A stretch of DNA of 64,000 nt from CAYVBE01 sp964572825 (GTDB lineage: Bacteria > Planctomycetota > Brocadiia > SM23-32). The notes under the pieces were generated by a model. It saw only the letters and a program-made list of their open reading frames with translations, ran no database searches and had not been told where the DNA came from. A program made the position numbers and the translations under genes. Of the stretch, positions 7,931 through 15,792 are shown piece after piece (position 1 is the first letter of the stretch; every line of letters begins with the position of its first letter). Location of the stretch: assembly GCA_964572825.1 (NCBI GenBank), contig CAZNGS010000004.1, positions 44,763-108,762 on the forward strand, in the 5' to 3' direction.

Positions 7931-10768
7931 GTGAGCAGGGCAGGGCGAGGCGGCATAATGGCAGTTCTGATGCTCGGGATGTTCGTCTCGCCTTCTGTGG
8001 TCTCGGTCCACGGTGATTCGACGGAGCTCAACGCGATGAAAGCAGAGACGGGTACGGCAGATGCGACCGGCCGGGCTTACCTCCCGGTGAAGGGCAGTGC
8101 GTGGCGGCTGGCGGTGGCGGACCTGGACGGAGACGGCGTCAAGGAGCTGATATACGGCACCTACGGCGGCGCTGTGCGATGCCAGTCAACGGCCTCCGCA
8201 GAACTGCTCTGGGAACGAGACCTGGGTGTGTTCCCCTTTGCGCTTGCCGTTGCGGATGCGGATGGGGACGGCCGCCCGGAGGTGTACGCCGCGACTGCGG
8301 ACGGCGCACTCCACGCCTTCAACGCCGACGGTTTGAAGTCCTGGGCCTTCTGCTCCCCGCTCCCGCTCTACGACGTGGCAGTTGCCCGGCTGCGGCCCGG
8401 CACGGAGCGCCAGATCGTCTGTGGAGGCATCGATCGAAAGGTTTGCGTGCTTTCGGCACGGGGCGAAGTGATTGCCGAGCACGAGGTGGACTGGCTGGTC
8501 CACCGGCTGGCAGCGGGTGACCTGGACGGCGACGGGCTGGACGAGCTCTTCGTGGTGGACGGCCGGCATTTCGCCGAATGCCTCAAGTTGGAGAACGGAG
8601 GGCTTCGCAGCCTCTGGCGGCAGGATATCAGAGTTCCGGAGGAGATGCGCAACTGGGAGAACCCCGGTGCCCGCTTCTTCGCCTTCTCCGCCGAAACGGC
8701 CGACCTGGACGGCGACGGCCGCGACGAGATCGTCATGGGCGACACGTTCTTCAACAAGCAGGCCGTCATGGCCCTCTCCGGCGACGGGGAGGTGCTGTGG
8801 ATATCCGAGCCTCAGGGCGCGTGGCGCTACCGAGGAGAGACGTACAGCGAGTTCTACAGCACTGCCTTCGTTGCGACCGCCGACATACTGCCACACAGGC
8901 CGGGGCGCGAGGTCGTGGCGGTGGCGGGGGGCCTGGTGCGGCTGTTCGACAACCGCGGGGAGCTGATCGACGAGGCCAATGCCCGCGTTGGCTTTACGGA
9001 CGTGGTGCTCGACGGGACCATGGTGTACCTCGGCTCTTCGCCCAACGGGGATGACACGGTCTACCGCGTGGACCTGGCCGGCGACTGGCCGGAAGCGGTC
9101 CGGAGTATTCGCCGACAGGGCCGGGCCAGGGCCATCGGAGAGAACCTGGCTGAGCTGCGCCGCCGGGTGCTGACATACGGCGGCGCCGCCCGGCGGACCG
9201 GACTGACCTACCGCGTGCGGACGCTGCGCATCCGCCCCAGAAAAGGGGCCTACCAGCGCTACCGGAAGCAACTGGAGTGGCTCCGAAGGCGATTCCCGTA
9301 CGACAATCTGAGCTACCTCGCCGGCATGAAGGTGATCGAGCCGCAGCCACCTCTGGACGAGAACGGCGAGCCATGGTCCATGCGACGCTGGCGGACCGAC
9401 TCGATCAACGGCACCATGACGGTGGACGAGATCGTGGGCGCCGCGCGCTGGATCGAGGAGCACCGGGTGCCCACCGTCTTCACCATCGGCCATTCCTGCA
9501 TGCCGTTCATCACCCTGGAGACGGCCCAGAAGATGCTGCGGGCGGCGCCCGATTACCTGGTTGGATTCCTGAGCGCTGAGGACGAGCAGGTGCAGGAGCG
9601 GCTGCCCCGGTACTTGAAGCACTATTTCGGCCCTCTGGCCGACCTGTGCGTCGAGCACGGCGGCAAGCCGTGCATGACCAAGAACAAGAACGTGTGGTGG
9701 ATGTCCGCGCCCGCCATTGGTTCCTGTTACGAAGCGCTGTTCGGCGGCCGACGGCAGGAGGTTCTGGTGCCCGTGGTGGAGGACTCCAACTCGCGAACCC
9801 CGGAGATCAACCTGCTGGCACGATGCGGGCTGCGCCAGGCCGGCCTGGTGGAGCGGTTCCAGGCGTCCATCATCTCCGACCTTTTTTCCTTCTGCCGGTT
9901 TCACCAGTGGGAGTATCCCAAGCACGGCCACCCCTATCTGCGCCTGCTGGTGGCGCACACGCTGCTGGGCGCGGCCGATTACGAGTTCCGCATCATGCAC
10001 CTGCGGGCCGCCGGTGACTCGTTCGAATTCACCAATATGGGGCGGGAGTCCACCGAGATATTCCTTCACATGCTGGGCAAAGGGCTCGTCTTCACGCCGC
10101 GCCCCGAGCAGATAGCTTCCGTTTCGCCGATCGGTTTCGCGGTCCACCGCCCGCCGGAGAAATGGCTTGCCGACGGCCACAACGGGCACCGGCCCTGGCT
10201 GTGGGAAGACGATCCAGAGTTGCACAACGCGGTCATTCCCCACAATGGTTGCCTGTGGGGCAATACGCCCACGCCGGAGCACGCCCTCCAGCGGGTGCTG
10301 CTGGGCAAGGAGCGGCAGTTCGGCTACCACGTGCCGCCGACACCCTGCGGAGTGCCCGTGTTCGTCCCCGAGCACGCCGACCTGGATGCGGTCGTCGGTG
10401 TCGAGGAGTGGTGGCACACGGACGGCATCTACATCTGGCGCGAGGGGGGCGAGAAGCTTACGGGACAGGAGGCCGCGCGTGCGCTGGAGGACTCATTCGT
10501 GCGCGCCGCCCGGCGGCTGCCGTTCCGGGCGGAGGGGAGAGTGTTCTTCGTGGCGCTGCGGATGGGGGAGGGCGCCTATCGGCTCTACGCCATAGACCCC
10601 GGCTGGCTGGACCCCAGGGTGCGGCAGGCAACGGTTTATATCCAGGCAGAGGGAGAGTACCAGGTAAGAGACCTCCTGACCGGCGAAGAAATCCCCGCAA
10701 ACGAAAGCCGCTTCGAAGTTGAAGTTCCGTCAGGTTCGTTGCGCATCCTGACCGCCGAACGCAAATAG
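7931..10768 (+). CDS. Large secreted FG-GAP/VCBS-repeat protein with uncharacterised C-terminal catalytic-like domain
   Basis: About 945 residues. A GTG at 7931, preceded by GGAGAAAGGG, starts a signal peptide (IMAVLMLGMFVSPSVVSVHG); an ATG 99 bases upstream in frame lacks this fit. Four repeats with calcium-binding loops follow: ADLDGDGVKEL, ADADGDGRPEV, GDLDGDGLDEL and ADLDGDGRDEI, forming a beta-propeller of the FG-GAP/VCBS kind. The second half looks like an alpha/beta barrel with conserved-looking acidic and aromatic runs (SAEDEQ, VVEDSNSRTPEINLLARCG, CRFHQWEYPKHGHPY, MHLRAAGDSFEFTNMG). I do not recognise this domain. It probably acts on polysaccharide outside the cytoplasm, given the neighbouring hydrolase, but that is inference. 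Confidence 0.65.
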   Translation: MSRAGRGGIMAVLMLGMFVSPSVVSVHGDSTELNAMKAETGTADATGRAYLPVKGSAWRLAVADLDGDGVKELIYGTYGGAVRCQSTASAELLWERDLGVFPFALAVADADGDGRPEVYAATADGALHAFNADGLKSWAFCSPLPLYDVAVARLRPGTERQIVCGGIDRKVCVLSARGEVIAEHEVDWLVHRLAAGDLDGDGLDELFVVDGRHFAECLKLENGGLRSLWRQDIRVPEEMRNWENPGARFFAFSAETADLDGDGRDEIVMGDTFFNKQAVMALSGDGEVLWISEPQGAWRYRGETYSEFYSTAFVATADILPHRPGREVVAVAGGLVRLFDNRGELIDEANARVGFTDVVLDGTMVYLGSSPNGDDTVYRVDLAGDWPEAVRSIRRQGRARAIGENLAELRRRVLTYGGAARRTGLTYRVRTLRIRPRKGAYQRYRKQLEWLRRRFPYDNLSYLAGMKVIEPQPPLDENGEPWSMRRWRTDSINGTMTVDEIVGAARWIEEHRVPTVFTIGHSCMPFITLETAQKMLRAAPDYLVGFLSAEDEQVQERLPRYLKHYFGPLADLCVEHGGKPCMTKNKNVWWMSAPAIGSCYEALFGGRRQEVLVPVVEDSNSRTPEINLLARCGLRQAGLVERFQASIISDLFSFCRFHQWEYPKHGHPYLRLLVAHTLLGAADYEFRIMHLRAAGDSFEFTNMGRESTEIFLHMLGKGLVFTPRPEQIASVSPIGFAVHRPPEKWLADGHNGHRPWLWEDDPELHNAVIPHNGCLWGNTPTPEHALQRVLLGKERQFGYHVPPTPCGVPVFVPEHADLDAVVGVEEWWHTDGIYIWREGGEKLTGQEAARALEDSFVRAARRLPFRAEGRVFFVALRMGEGAYRLYAIDPGWLDPRVRQATVYIQAEGEYQVRDLLTGEEIPANESRFEVEVPSGSLRILTAERK

Positions 10769-10840
10769 CCGGCGACCGGTTACTCGTTACCTGTTATCTG
10801 TCACTGTTTACTCGCAACTGCCAACGGCCGTTTCGCTGCC

Positions 10841-10868
10841 GTTGGAGGGACGCGCTCCGTCGCGTCCG
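10841..10868 (+). repeat. REP-like hairpin, copy A
   Basis: GTTGGAG followed by stem GGACGCG, loop CTCCGT and stem CGCGTCC. The same unit occurs at 54579-54604 and 63843-63870, and a stem variant at 54441-54466. Immediately before it lies a separate hairpin, CCAACGGC/GCCGTTGG (10821-10846), which may terminate the preceding gene although no T-run follows. The rest of 10769-10926 shows no gene. Confidence 0.75.
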
Positions 10869-10926
10869 CCGTCGTCGTTGCCGTACCTCCCGCCTCCAGC
10901 CTGATAGCCTTCCGTCCCGGCTCACG

Positions 10927-10955
10927 TTGATTTCCGTTCCCCGTCTCGCCATAAT
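10927..10955 (+). promoter_or_regulatory. Candidate promoter for the MNT antitoxin gene
   Basis: TTGATT (10927-10932), 17 bases, CATAAT (10950-10955); start codon 45 bases further on. Confidence 0.45.
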
Positions 10956-10999
10956 AACCCGGTAGTTCTGCGGTTCCCTCGTATGCTGCGGAGGCCGAT

Positions 11000-11281
11000 A
11001 TGGACCCCAGGCTGAAAGAACAGATACAGCGGGCGGGTGCGGTTTTGAAGGCTGCGGGAGCGCGGGAGGTTTACGTCTTCGGTTCCGCCGCGGCCGATAG
11101 CCTGCACGAAAGTTCGGACGTGGACCTCCCCGTTTCCGGCCTTCCTCCGGGACGCTTCTTCGAGGCGATGAGCAAAGCCCAAGATGCCCTGGGCCGCCCG
11201 CTGGACCTCATAGATCTCGACGATGCCGGTCCCTTCACAGACTACCTCAAAGAGGAAGGCGAGCTGCAGCGTGTGGGATAG
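11000..11281 (+). CDS. MNT-type nucleotidyltransferase antitoxin (MntA-like)
   Basis: A 93-residue minimal nucleotidyltransferase. The catalytic loop reads VYVFGSAAADSLHESSDVDLPV, i.e. the GS motif followed by the DVD pair that binds metal and nucleotide. In MNT/HEPN toxin-antitoxin pairs this protein AMPylates and silences the HepT RNase. Its stop overlaps the start of the next frame, the usual arrangement for the pair. The toxin downstream is broken, so this antitoxin may be an orphan. The loop is shorter on glycine than typical family members (AADSLHE instead of ARGE-like), which may reduce activity. Confidence 0.75.
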   Translation: MDPRLKEQIQRAGAVLKAAGAREVYVFGSAAADSLHESSDVDLPVSGLPPGRFFEAMSKAQDALGRPLDLIDLDDAGPFTDYLKEEGELQRVG

Positions 11282-11518
11282 ACTGCGCAAGCAAATCGCC
11301 GTCGAGCGGCGGCAATTGCGCGAGTTACTCGCCACCCATCGGCGCTTGAGGAGATTCTCCAGCTCTACCTTGCGTTCCGGCACGTTTTCCATCAGGCGTA
11401 CCCCTTCCAGCGCAAGTGGACCAAAACGTCGGAACTGGTCCTGAAGTGCCAGGCCACCTTCGAGCGCCTGGAACGAGAGCTGGATCGTTTCCTCGCCGCG
11501 TTGCCACCGCCACAATAA
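11271..11518 (+). pseudogene. Decayed HepT-like HEPN toxin (frameshift and internal deletion)
   Basis: The frame opening at GTG 11271 encodes WDRLRKQIAVERRQLRELL, the start of a HepT-like HEPN toxin (RNase). Near 11342 the homology jumps to another frame, which encodes LYLAFRHVFHQAYPF and then LKCQATFERLERELDRFL, the family C-terminus, ending at TAA 11516-11518. The middle of the protein, roughly 60 residues in relatives, is missing. The surviving catalytic segment has His four rather than five residues after Arg, so even the RxH motif may be altered. The overlap with the antitoxin stop is preserved. This is a former toxin gene and cannot make a full HEPN domain. Confidence 0.75.
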
Positions 11519-11683
11519 CGTCACTGCTCCGAGCCATCGGTGCGGAGCAACTGCGTGGTCCCACACGCATCTCGTCCTGCTTACCCGCGAGCGACACGAA
11601 AAAGGCGACGGAGCGTCACGCCCGCTATTGTTATCCGTCGCCCTGAAAGGGCGCAACAAACGGCAGAAAGCCAACGTTGATGC

Positions 11684-12001
11684 TCACACCACGATCAGCA
11701 AAGATCCCACCCCGAAAAGGGCCAGGATGACGGCGATAGTCCGGCTCGGAGCCTTCCCGTAGAATACCGCGTGTAACGCGAGCAGGAACCCCACCAGCAC
11801 GACCAAGAAACCAGGCACCCCAAACCATGCCGGAACGGCATGTCCCCAATGCTCCGGGTTGCCCACACCGGCCGCCTCGAGAGCACCCGCTGAGCATCTG
11901 CCCAGCCAAAGCCACCGCGCAACGATCCCCACCACCGAGAACCCTATGCTGACCATTGCCGAAGTCCGGGATAACGTCATCGTGCGGTTCACGTGTCTCA
12001 A
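11684..12001 (-). CDS. Small hypothetical inner-membrane protein
   Basis: A 105-residue protein with three hydrophobic segments (SAMVSIGFSVVGIVARWLWL, PGFLVVLVGFLLALHAVFYG, IAVILALFGVGSLLIVV), so probably a three-pass membrane protein. I do not recognise a family. ATG 12001 or ATG 11980 could start it. It sits between the toxin remnant and the IS3 element, whose left end is only 57 bases upstream of the start, so its native promoter may have been displaced by the insertion. Confidence 0.5.
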   Translation of the reverse strand: MRHVNRTMTLSRTSAMVSIGFSVVGIVARWLWLGRCSAGALEAAGVGNPEHWGHAVPAWFGVPGFLVVLVGFLLALHAVFYGKAPSRTIAVILALFGVGSLLIVV

Positions 12002-12326
12002 GAAGCTGCCGTGGCAAGGTTGCAGGCGCAGAGTAGATCGACTCCGGGTCTAAGCACTGTACTGCACCCCGTTTTTTAGACACGAAAATCGGTCGAGTTA
12101 TTCGACGACAGGTTTTCTGAGGCATCTGGGGCGTCGACGAGATGAGGGGCGCGAGGGCAGTCCGTGAGGGCCGCCCCCGCTGGGACTTCTCGTCGCTTGC
12201 CCGGCCGGCTATCTGCCTGTGCGTCTCCGCACGCAGACAGGTCCCTGGCGAGGTGCTCCTCAGCAGAGCTCGCTTCCATTTCACCGGCCGCAAGGATTAT
12301 GCTCTGCGGGGTGAGCTGGGTCAAGG

Positions 12327-13157
12327 TTATTCCTCCGCGTTCTGTCGCTCGTAGTAGGCCGCTTCGAATTGCGCCGGCGTCAGGTAGCCCAGCGACGAGT
12401 GAATGCGCTTGTGATTGTAGACGTCTTCCAGGAATGGGCCGATGCGCCGCAGCGCGTCGGCGTAGTCGATATACTCCTCCAGCTCGATGCATTCCTCCTT
12501 GATCGTCCGGATCGCCCGCTCGGCGTACCCGTTCTGCCAGGCCTCGCCTACCTGGGCCATGCTGATCTGGACGCTATCGGGCAGGGCATCGATATAGTCC
12601 TCGCACGCATATTGCACACCCTGGTCGGAGTGATGGATCTGGGGCGTGCCGCCCCCCAGCGCTTTGCGCAGCGCCCCGAGCGTGAGCGATGCATCGAGCC
12701 CGCGCGCCAGATTCCAGCCGCGCAGCCGGCGGGTGTAGACGTCCATCAGAATCGCCAGATACAGCTCCTCCAGCCGCACGCGCACATACGTGATATCTGC
12801 CACCCAGACCTGCTCTGGGCAGCATATCGTAAGGTTCTCGATAAGATTCGGCCAGCGCGGGAACGGGTGGTCGCTGTCGGTCGTGCGCACCTTGCGCTTG
12901 GGCCGACGTTCGGTCAGGCCCATCTGGCGCATCAGTCTCAGCACCCGCTTGTGGTTGGCCTGGTGTCCCTGGCGCCTGAGCTGAGCACTCACGCGTCGGT
13001 AGCCGTAGGTCGGCCACTTTTCGATGACTCCTGTGATGGCTGCCTTCAGCGCCTCGTCGTTCTGGGGCTCCGGCTCGTAGTAGACGCTGCTGCGGTTGGA
13101 CGCGAACGTCTCGCAGAGCAGTTTCAGGGGGTAGTGCGTGCGCATCTGCTTCACCAC
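12327..13157 (-). CDS. IS3-family transposase OrfB (DDE integrase domain)
   Basis: 276 residues. An HTH_21-like segment (IEKWPTYGYRRVSAQLRRQG, then NHKRVLRLMRQMGL) precedes an rve-type DDE domain. Visible catalytic residues are Asp in VWVADITYV, Asp in HHSDQGVQYA and Glu in NGYAERAIRTIKEE, and the C-terminus has the common YNHKRIHSSLGYLTPAQFE. It is in the -1 frame relative to orfA and overlaps its end by 7 bases, so the active enzyme is expected as an OrfAB fusion; the region between the slip site and this ATG is open in this frame. Confidence 0.92.
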   Translation of the reverse strand: MVKQMRTHYPLKLLCETFASNRSSVYYEPEPQNDEALKAAITGVIEKWPTYGYRRVSAQLRRQGHQANHKRVLRLMRQMGLTERRPKRKVRTTDSDHPFPRWPNLIENLTICCPEQVWVADITYVRVRLEELYLAILMDVYTRRLRGWNLARGLDASLTLGALRKALGGGTPQIHHSDQGVQYACEDYIDALPDSVQISMAQVGEAWQNGYAERAIRTIKEECIELEEYIDYADALRRIGPFLEDVYNHKRIHSSLGYLTPAQFEAAYYERQNAEE

Positions 13158-13456
13158 CTCCCTTCCCTGGCGGGCGGAGAGTTCAGAAGCGTCGATGCTT
13201 TTTTTTGGATCTCCACTTGCATCGTCAGGCGGCCGACCATACGCTCCAGCTCGGCGATGCGCTCTTTGAACTCCTGCTGCTGGCCGCCGCCGAAGGCGAG
13301 GTGGGCGTTCACCTCAAGCTCCTTTCGCCACCGGCTGAGCTGGGCTGCGGTGAGGTGGTGGGCCTTGCAAATTTCGGCCTGCGTCTGGGTGCCAGTGAGG
13401 ATGGCAAGCGCCAGGCGTGCCTTGAACTCGGGTGTGAACTTGCGTCGCTTGGACAT
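13151..13456 (-). CDS. IS3-family OrfA (helix-turn-helix DNA-binding protein)
   Basis: 101 residues starting MSKRRKFTPEFKARLALAIL, with the HTH_Tnp_1 helix-turn-helix (TQAEICKAHHLTAAQLSRW) that recognises the terminal repeats, then a leucine-zipper-like coil (EFKERIAELERMVGRLTMQVEIQKK). Ends shortly after the A8 slippage site and overlaps orfB. Confidence 0.9.
   Translation of the reverse strand: MSKRRKFTPEFKARLALAILTGTQTQAEICKAHHLTAAQLSRWRKELEVNAHLAFGGGQQQEFKERIAELERMVGRLTMQVEIQKKASTLLNSPPAREGRW
13199..13206 (-). promoter_or_regulatory. Programmed -1 frameshift site (A8 run) in orfA
   Basis: On the minus strand the orfA codons CAA AAA AAA GCA give an unbroken run of eight A followed by GC, a canonical A-AAA-AAG slippery site. 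A -1 slip continues as KKSIDASELSARQ and runs into orfB without a stop, producing OrfAB. Confidence 0.75.
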
Positions 13457-13526
13457 GGCTGCTCCCTCCTGAGCCAGGACGGTACCTTTGACTAAGGCAC
13501 CTGTCCAGTTTCAGAGGTGCAGTACA

Positions 13527-13763
13527 CACCGTCTGTCCCCTGAGCACGCGCAGACGTTTGCGGCCTGTCCCCTAATCCGCTATCAGTCCGGCCCATAAGC
13601 TGTTTTCGTATGGGGTGTGCCTGTAAGGTACCGGGAGCAGCAGCGCAGGGGTCAGGCTGCAAATCTCCAGCTACTGGCGGTAATGTGCTTCGGAGCCTTG
13701 CGACTGCGATACCAAATCTACACATCAGTTCGGACTTCATGCACACTTGAGGATATACTTGAC
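13527..13763. other. Gene-free stretch between IS3 and MITE
   Basis: No convincing coding sequence. It contains two near-identical CTGTCCCCTRA words at about 13533 and 13566, of the sort scattered around decayed repeats, and nothing else I can name. Confidence 0.4.
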
Positions 13764-13918
13764 GTAACCGTTCACGGGCTTCGTCCGAATGCCCTTGGCG
13801 CACAGGCAAGGCTACTACCGGTGGTAGTCCAAGCGTCGCACGTGCAGGGGGCTCTTGCATGATGCGCATGGTCGCCCTGCCACCCATGGCGTCTTCCGGA
13901 CACCCCGTGAACGGTTAC
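13764..13918. mobile_element. IS66-type MITE with perfect ends and 8-bp target duplication (155 bp)
   Basis: The 15-base terminal inverted repeat GTAACCGTTCACGGG (13764-13778) is matched perfectly by its complement at 13904-13918. The element is bounded on both sides by the direct repeat TACTTGAC (13756-13763 and 13919-13926). Ends beginning GTAA and an 8-bp duplication fit the IS66 family. The interior codes for nothing, so it would need a transposase in trans. Confidence 0.85.
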
Positions 13919-13981
13919 TACTTGACTTTGCCCAGTGTCAAGGGCGTCACAGCTTGTTTCTGGTGTTATCCGGGCGTGCTC

Positions 13982-15025
13982 TCACTCGTCCACGATGGTG
14001 CGCAGTTCGGCTACTACCCGGTCTATGTCCTCGGCGGTGATGCCTATGTGGGGGACGGCGCGGAAGATGGTTTCTCCGGTCTGCAGGATTCGGATTCTTC
14101 GGCGCTCCAACTTCTCGGCGATCTTGGACGCGGAGCGCGGGGGGAGGGCTTCGAAGTAGACCATGTTGGTCTCGGGCGGATCGTACTTGAGGCGCAGGCC
14201 CTCGATTCCCCGGATGCCGTCGGCGAGGCGGCGGGCGTTGGCGTGGTCTTCGGCCAGGCGCTCCACGTTGTTTTCCAGCGCGTAAATGCCGGCCGCGCAG
14301 AGGTGGCCGATCTGGCGCATGCCGCCGCCCAGCATCTTGCGGAAACGCCGCGCCCGCGCGATGAACTCCGCCTCGCCCGCCACCAGCGATCCCACGGGGC
14401 AGCCCAGGCCCTTCGAGAGGCAGATGGAGACCGAGTCCACCAGCCGGCCGTAATCCGCCGGGTCGGCACCCGTGGCGACGCAGGCGTTGAACAGCCGCGC
14501 GCCGTCCATGTGCAGCCGCAGGCTGTGTTCGCTGCAGACCCGGCGGATGGCCCGGACGGTCTCCAGCGGATACACGGACCCGCCGCCGCGGTTGTGGGTG
14601 TTTTCGATGATCACGAGACGCGAGCGCGGGAAATGCACGTTGTCGGGCCGGACCTGCGGGGAAATCTGGTCGGGCCGAATGATGCCACGCTCGCCGGAGA
14701 CGAACCGCACGCTGACGCCGGCCACCGCCGCGTATCCGCCGGCTTCGTACTGGTAGGGATGGGATCCCGCGTCCATTATGATCTCGTCGCCGGGCTGGGT
14801 GTGCGTGCGGATGGAGAGCAGGTTGGCCATGGTGCCGGTGGGCACGAAGACAGCCGCCTCTTTGCCCAGCATCTCGGCGGCGATCGCCTCCAGCCGGTTG
14901 GCGGTGGGGTCCTCGCGATAGACGTCGTCGCCCACCTCCGCCGCCATCATGGCGTCCAGCATCTCCGGCGTAGGCACGGTGACGGTATCGCTGCGCAGGT
15001 CAATGGTCTTGGATGCAGCGGTCAT
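13982..15025 (-). CDS. ltaE: Low-specificity L-threonine aldolase
   Basis: 347-residue PLP enzyme of fold type I that cleaves L-threonine or L-allo-threonine to glycine and acetaldehyde. It begins with the family signature IDLRSDTVTVPTPEML, has VFVPTGTMANLL near residue 62, the pyridine-ring Asp region LRLHMDGARLFNA, and the PLP lysine in SVSICLSKGLGCPVGS. Length is normal for the family. Start ATG 15025. It is followed at its 3' side by the MITE, 63 bases away. Confidence 0.92.
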   Translation of the reverse strand: MTAASKTIDLRSDTVTVPTPEMLDAMMAAEVGDDVYREDPTANRLEAIAAEMLGKEAAVFVPTGTMANLLSIRTHTQPGDEIIMDAGSHPYQYEAGGYAAVAGVSVRFVSGERGIIRPDQISPQVRPDNVHFPRSRLVIIENTHNRGGGSVYPLETVRAIRRVCSEHSLRLHMDGARLFNACVATGADPADYGRLVDSVSICLSKGLGCPVGSLVAGEAEFIARARRFRKMLGGGMRQIGHLCAAGIYALENNVERLAEDHANARRLADGIRGIEGLRLKYDPPETNMVYFEALPPRSASKIAEKLERRRIRILQTGETIFRAVPHIGITAEDIDRVVAELRTIVDE

Positions 15026-15070
15026 AGCTGTCTGATGTCCGGGAAGAGGGTGTGATGCCGGCCGCGGGTC

Positions 15071-15265
15071 TCAACTGTAGACACGCCAGACGCAGATACG
15101 GGCGGCCACGTGTGCCACCACGGCGACGAGGCAGAGGAGGCCGATCCATTCGACGCCGCCCACCGCGTCGTAGGCGCAGGAACCCACGAATAGGAGGGCG
15201 GTCAGGACCACGGCGATGCCGGCCCCCACTATCCAGCCGCTGCCGCCTGCCGAGGTGTCGCTTAT
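15071..15265 (-). CDS. Small two-pass membrane protein, possible AUA start
   Basis: 64 residues if begun at the ATA codon 15265-15263. Two hydrophobic helices are clear (WIVGAGIAVVLTALLFVGSC and WIGLLCLVAVVAHVAARICVW). The frame extends upstream to an ATG at 15397, but a promoter at 15293-15322 would start transcription downstream of that ATG. Within the transcript a strong GGGAGG lies six bases before ATA, and no ATG/GTG/TTG follows in frame until a GTG inside the first helix. Family unknown. The start is unusual and uncertain; the membrane segments are the firm part. Confidence 0.5.
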   Translation of the reverse strand: MSDTSAGGSGWIVGAGIAVVLTALLFVGSCAYDAVGGVEWIGLLCLVAVVAHVAARICVWRVYS

Positions 15266-15292
15266 GGATTCCTCCCTGCGATGCCGGTGGCG

Positions 15293-15322
15293 AGTATAGC
15301 GCCGATGCCCGGGCCGGTTCAA
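15293..15322 (-). promoter_or_regulatory. Promoter for the small membrane protein
   Basis: Minus strand TTGAAC (15322-15317), 18 bases, TATACT (15298-15293). The start point is expected near 15287, placing GGGAGG (15276-15271) in a short leader. Confidence 0.55.
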
Positions 15323-15711
15323 GGTCGTTCTGAGCCGCCCGGCAGGCTGAGAACGGCGGGCTTTCAGAGCCGAGACTGGAGGCGGAAGGTAGGGCAACGG
15401 CCAGGAACGGCAACGGCATGAGTCGCCCGCTTGCGTGGGCTCTGAGGTCTTATGTGCGCTTGTCCCCAGGGCTCACCCGCTTCCCAGCGTTGCCCTATCC
15501 TCCGGGCTGGTATCGGGGCCATAGCACAGGGGCTTAAAAACGGCAAGGTGACAGAGCAAATCGCCTTGAAAACACACAGGAAAAAGGTAAGCTCAACGTG
15601 GTCAAGCGTTACCTATGTCTTGACCAAAAAGTGTAACCCATGTCCTGATCGCTCCCGGGGGAATTCCAGCCTTCAGCCTTCGAACTTCGTCCTTCCGTCA
15701 GCCCGCCTTGT
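15323..15711. other. Gene-free stretch with repeat debris
   Basis: No supportable gene. An imperfect inverted pair TAGGGCAACG (15390-15399) and CGTTGCCCTA (15488-15497) bounds ~110 bases. At about 15609-15648 two similar words, GTTACCTATGTCTTGACC and GTAACCCATGTCCTGATC, follow each other and look like the end of a lost insertion sequence. Confidence 0.4.
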
Positions 15712-15740
15712 TTGACACTTTTGCGGGCGGTGGGTACAAG
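15712..15740 (+). promoter_or_regulatory. Candidate dinB promoter
   Basis: Consensus TTGACA (15712-15717), 17 bases, TACAAG (15735-15740); dinB starts 52 bases downstream. Confidence 0.5.
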
Positions 15741-15792
15741 AGGGTAGCGGACACCGCCTGACGCGAGACGATTGAACGCGCGGAGGCAGGCA

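Larger units (their letters stand above)
12058..13526 (-). mobile_element. Complete IS3-family insertion sequence (1469 bp)
   Basis: Both ends are visible: TGTACTGCACC at 12058-12068 and its reverse complement at 13516-13526, flanked by the 3-bp direct repeat CAC (12055-12057 and 13527-13529), the target duplication size usual for IS3. Inside are orfA and orfB in overlapping frames with a frameshift site. About 270 bases between orfB and the left end (12069-12326) hold no convincing gene, which is long for the family. Frames and DDE residues look intact, so the element may still be active. Confidence 0.88.

Noticed and set aside
12076..12492. 138-codon minus-strand frame overlapping the end of orfB
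   Set aside because: Its first half is a shadow of orfB and the rest has no recognisable protein character; treated as non-coding IS sequence.
15452..15715. Plus-strand frame with a stretch loosely like a LuxR helix-turn-helix
   Set aside because: The resemblance covers about 25 residues with gaps and the rest runs into repeat debris; too weak to call.
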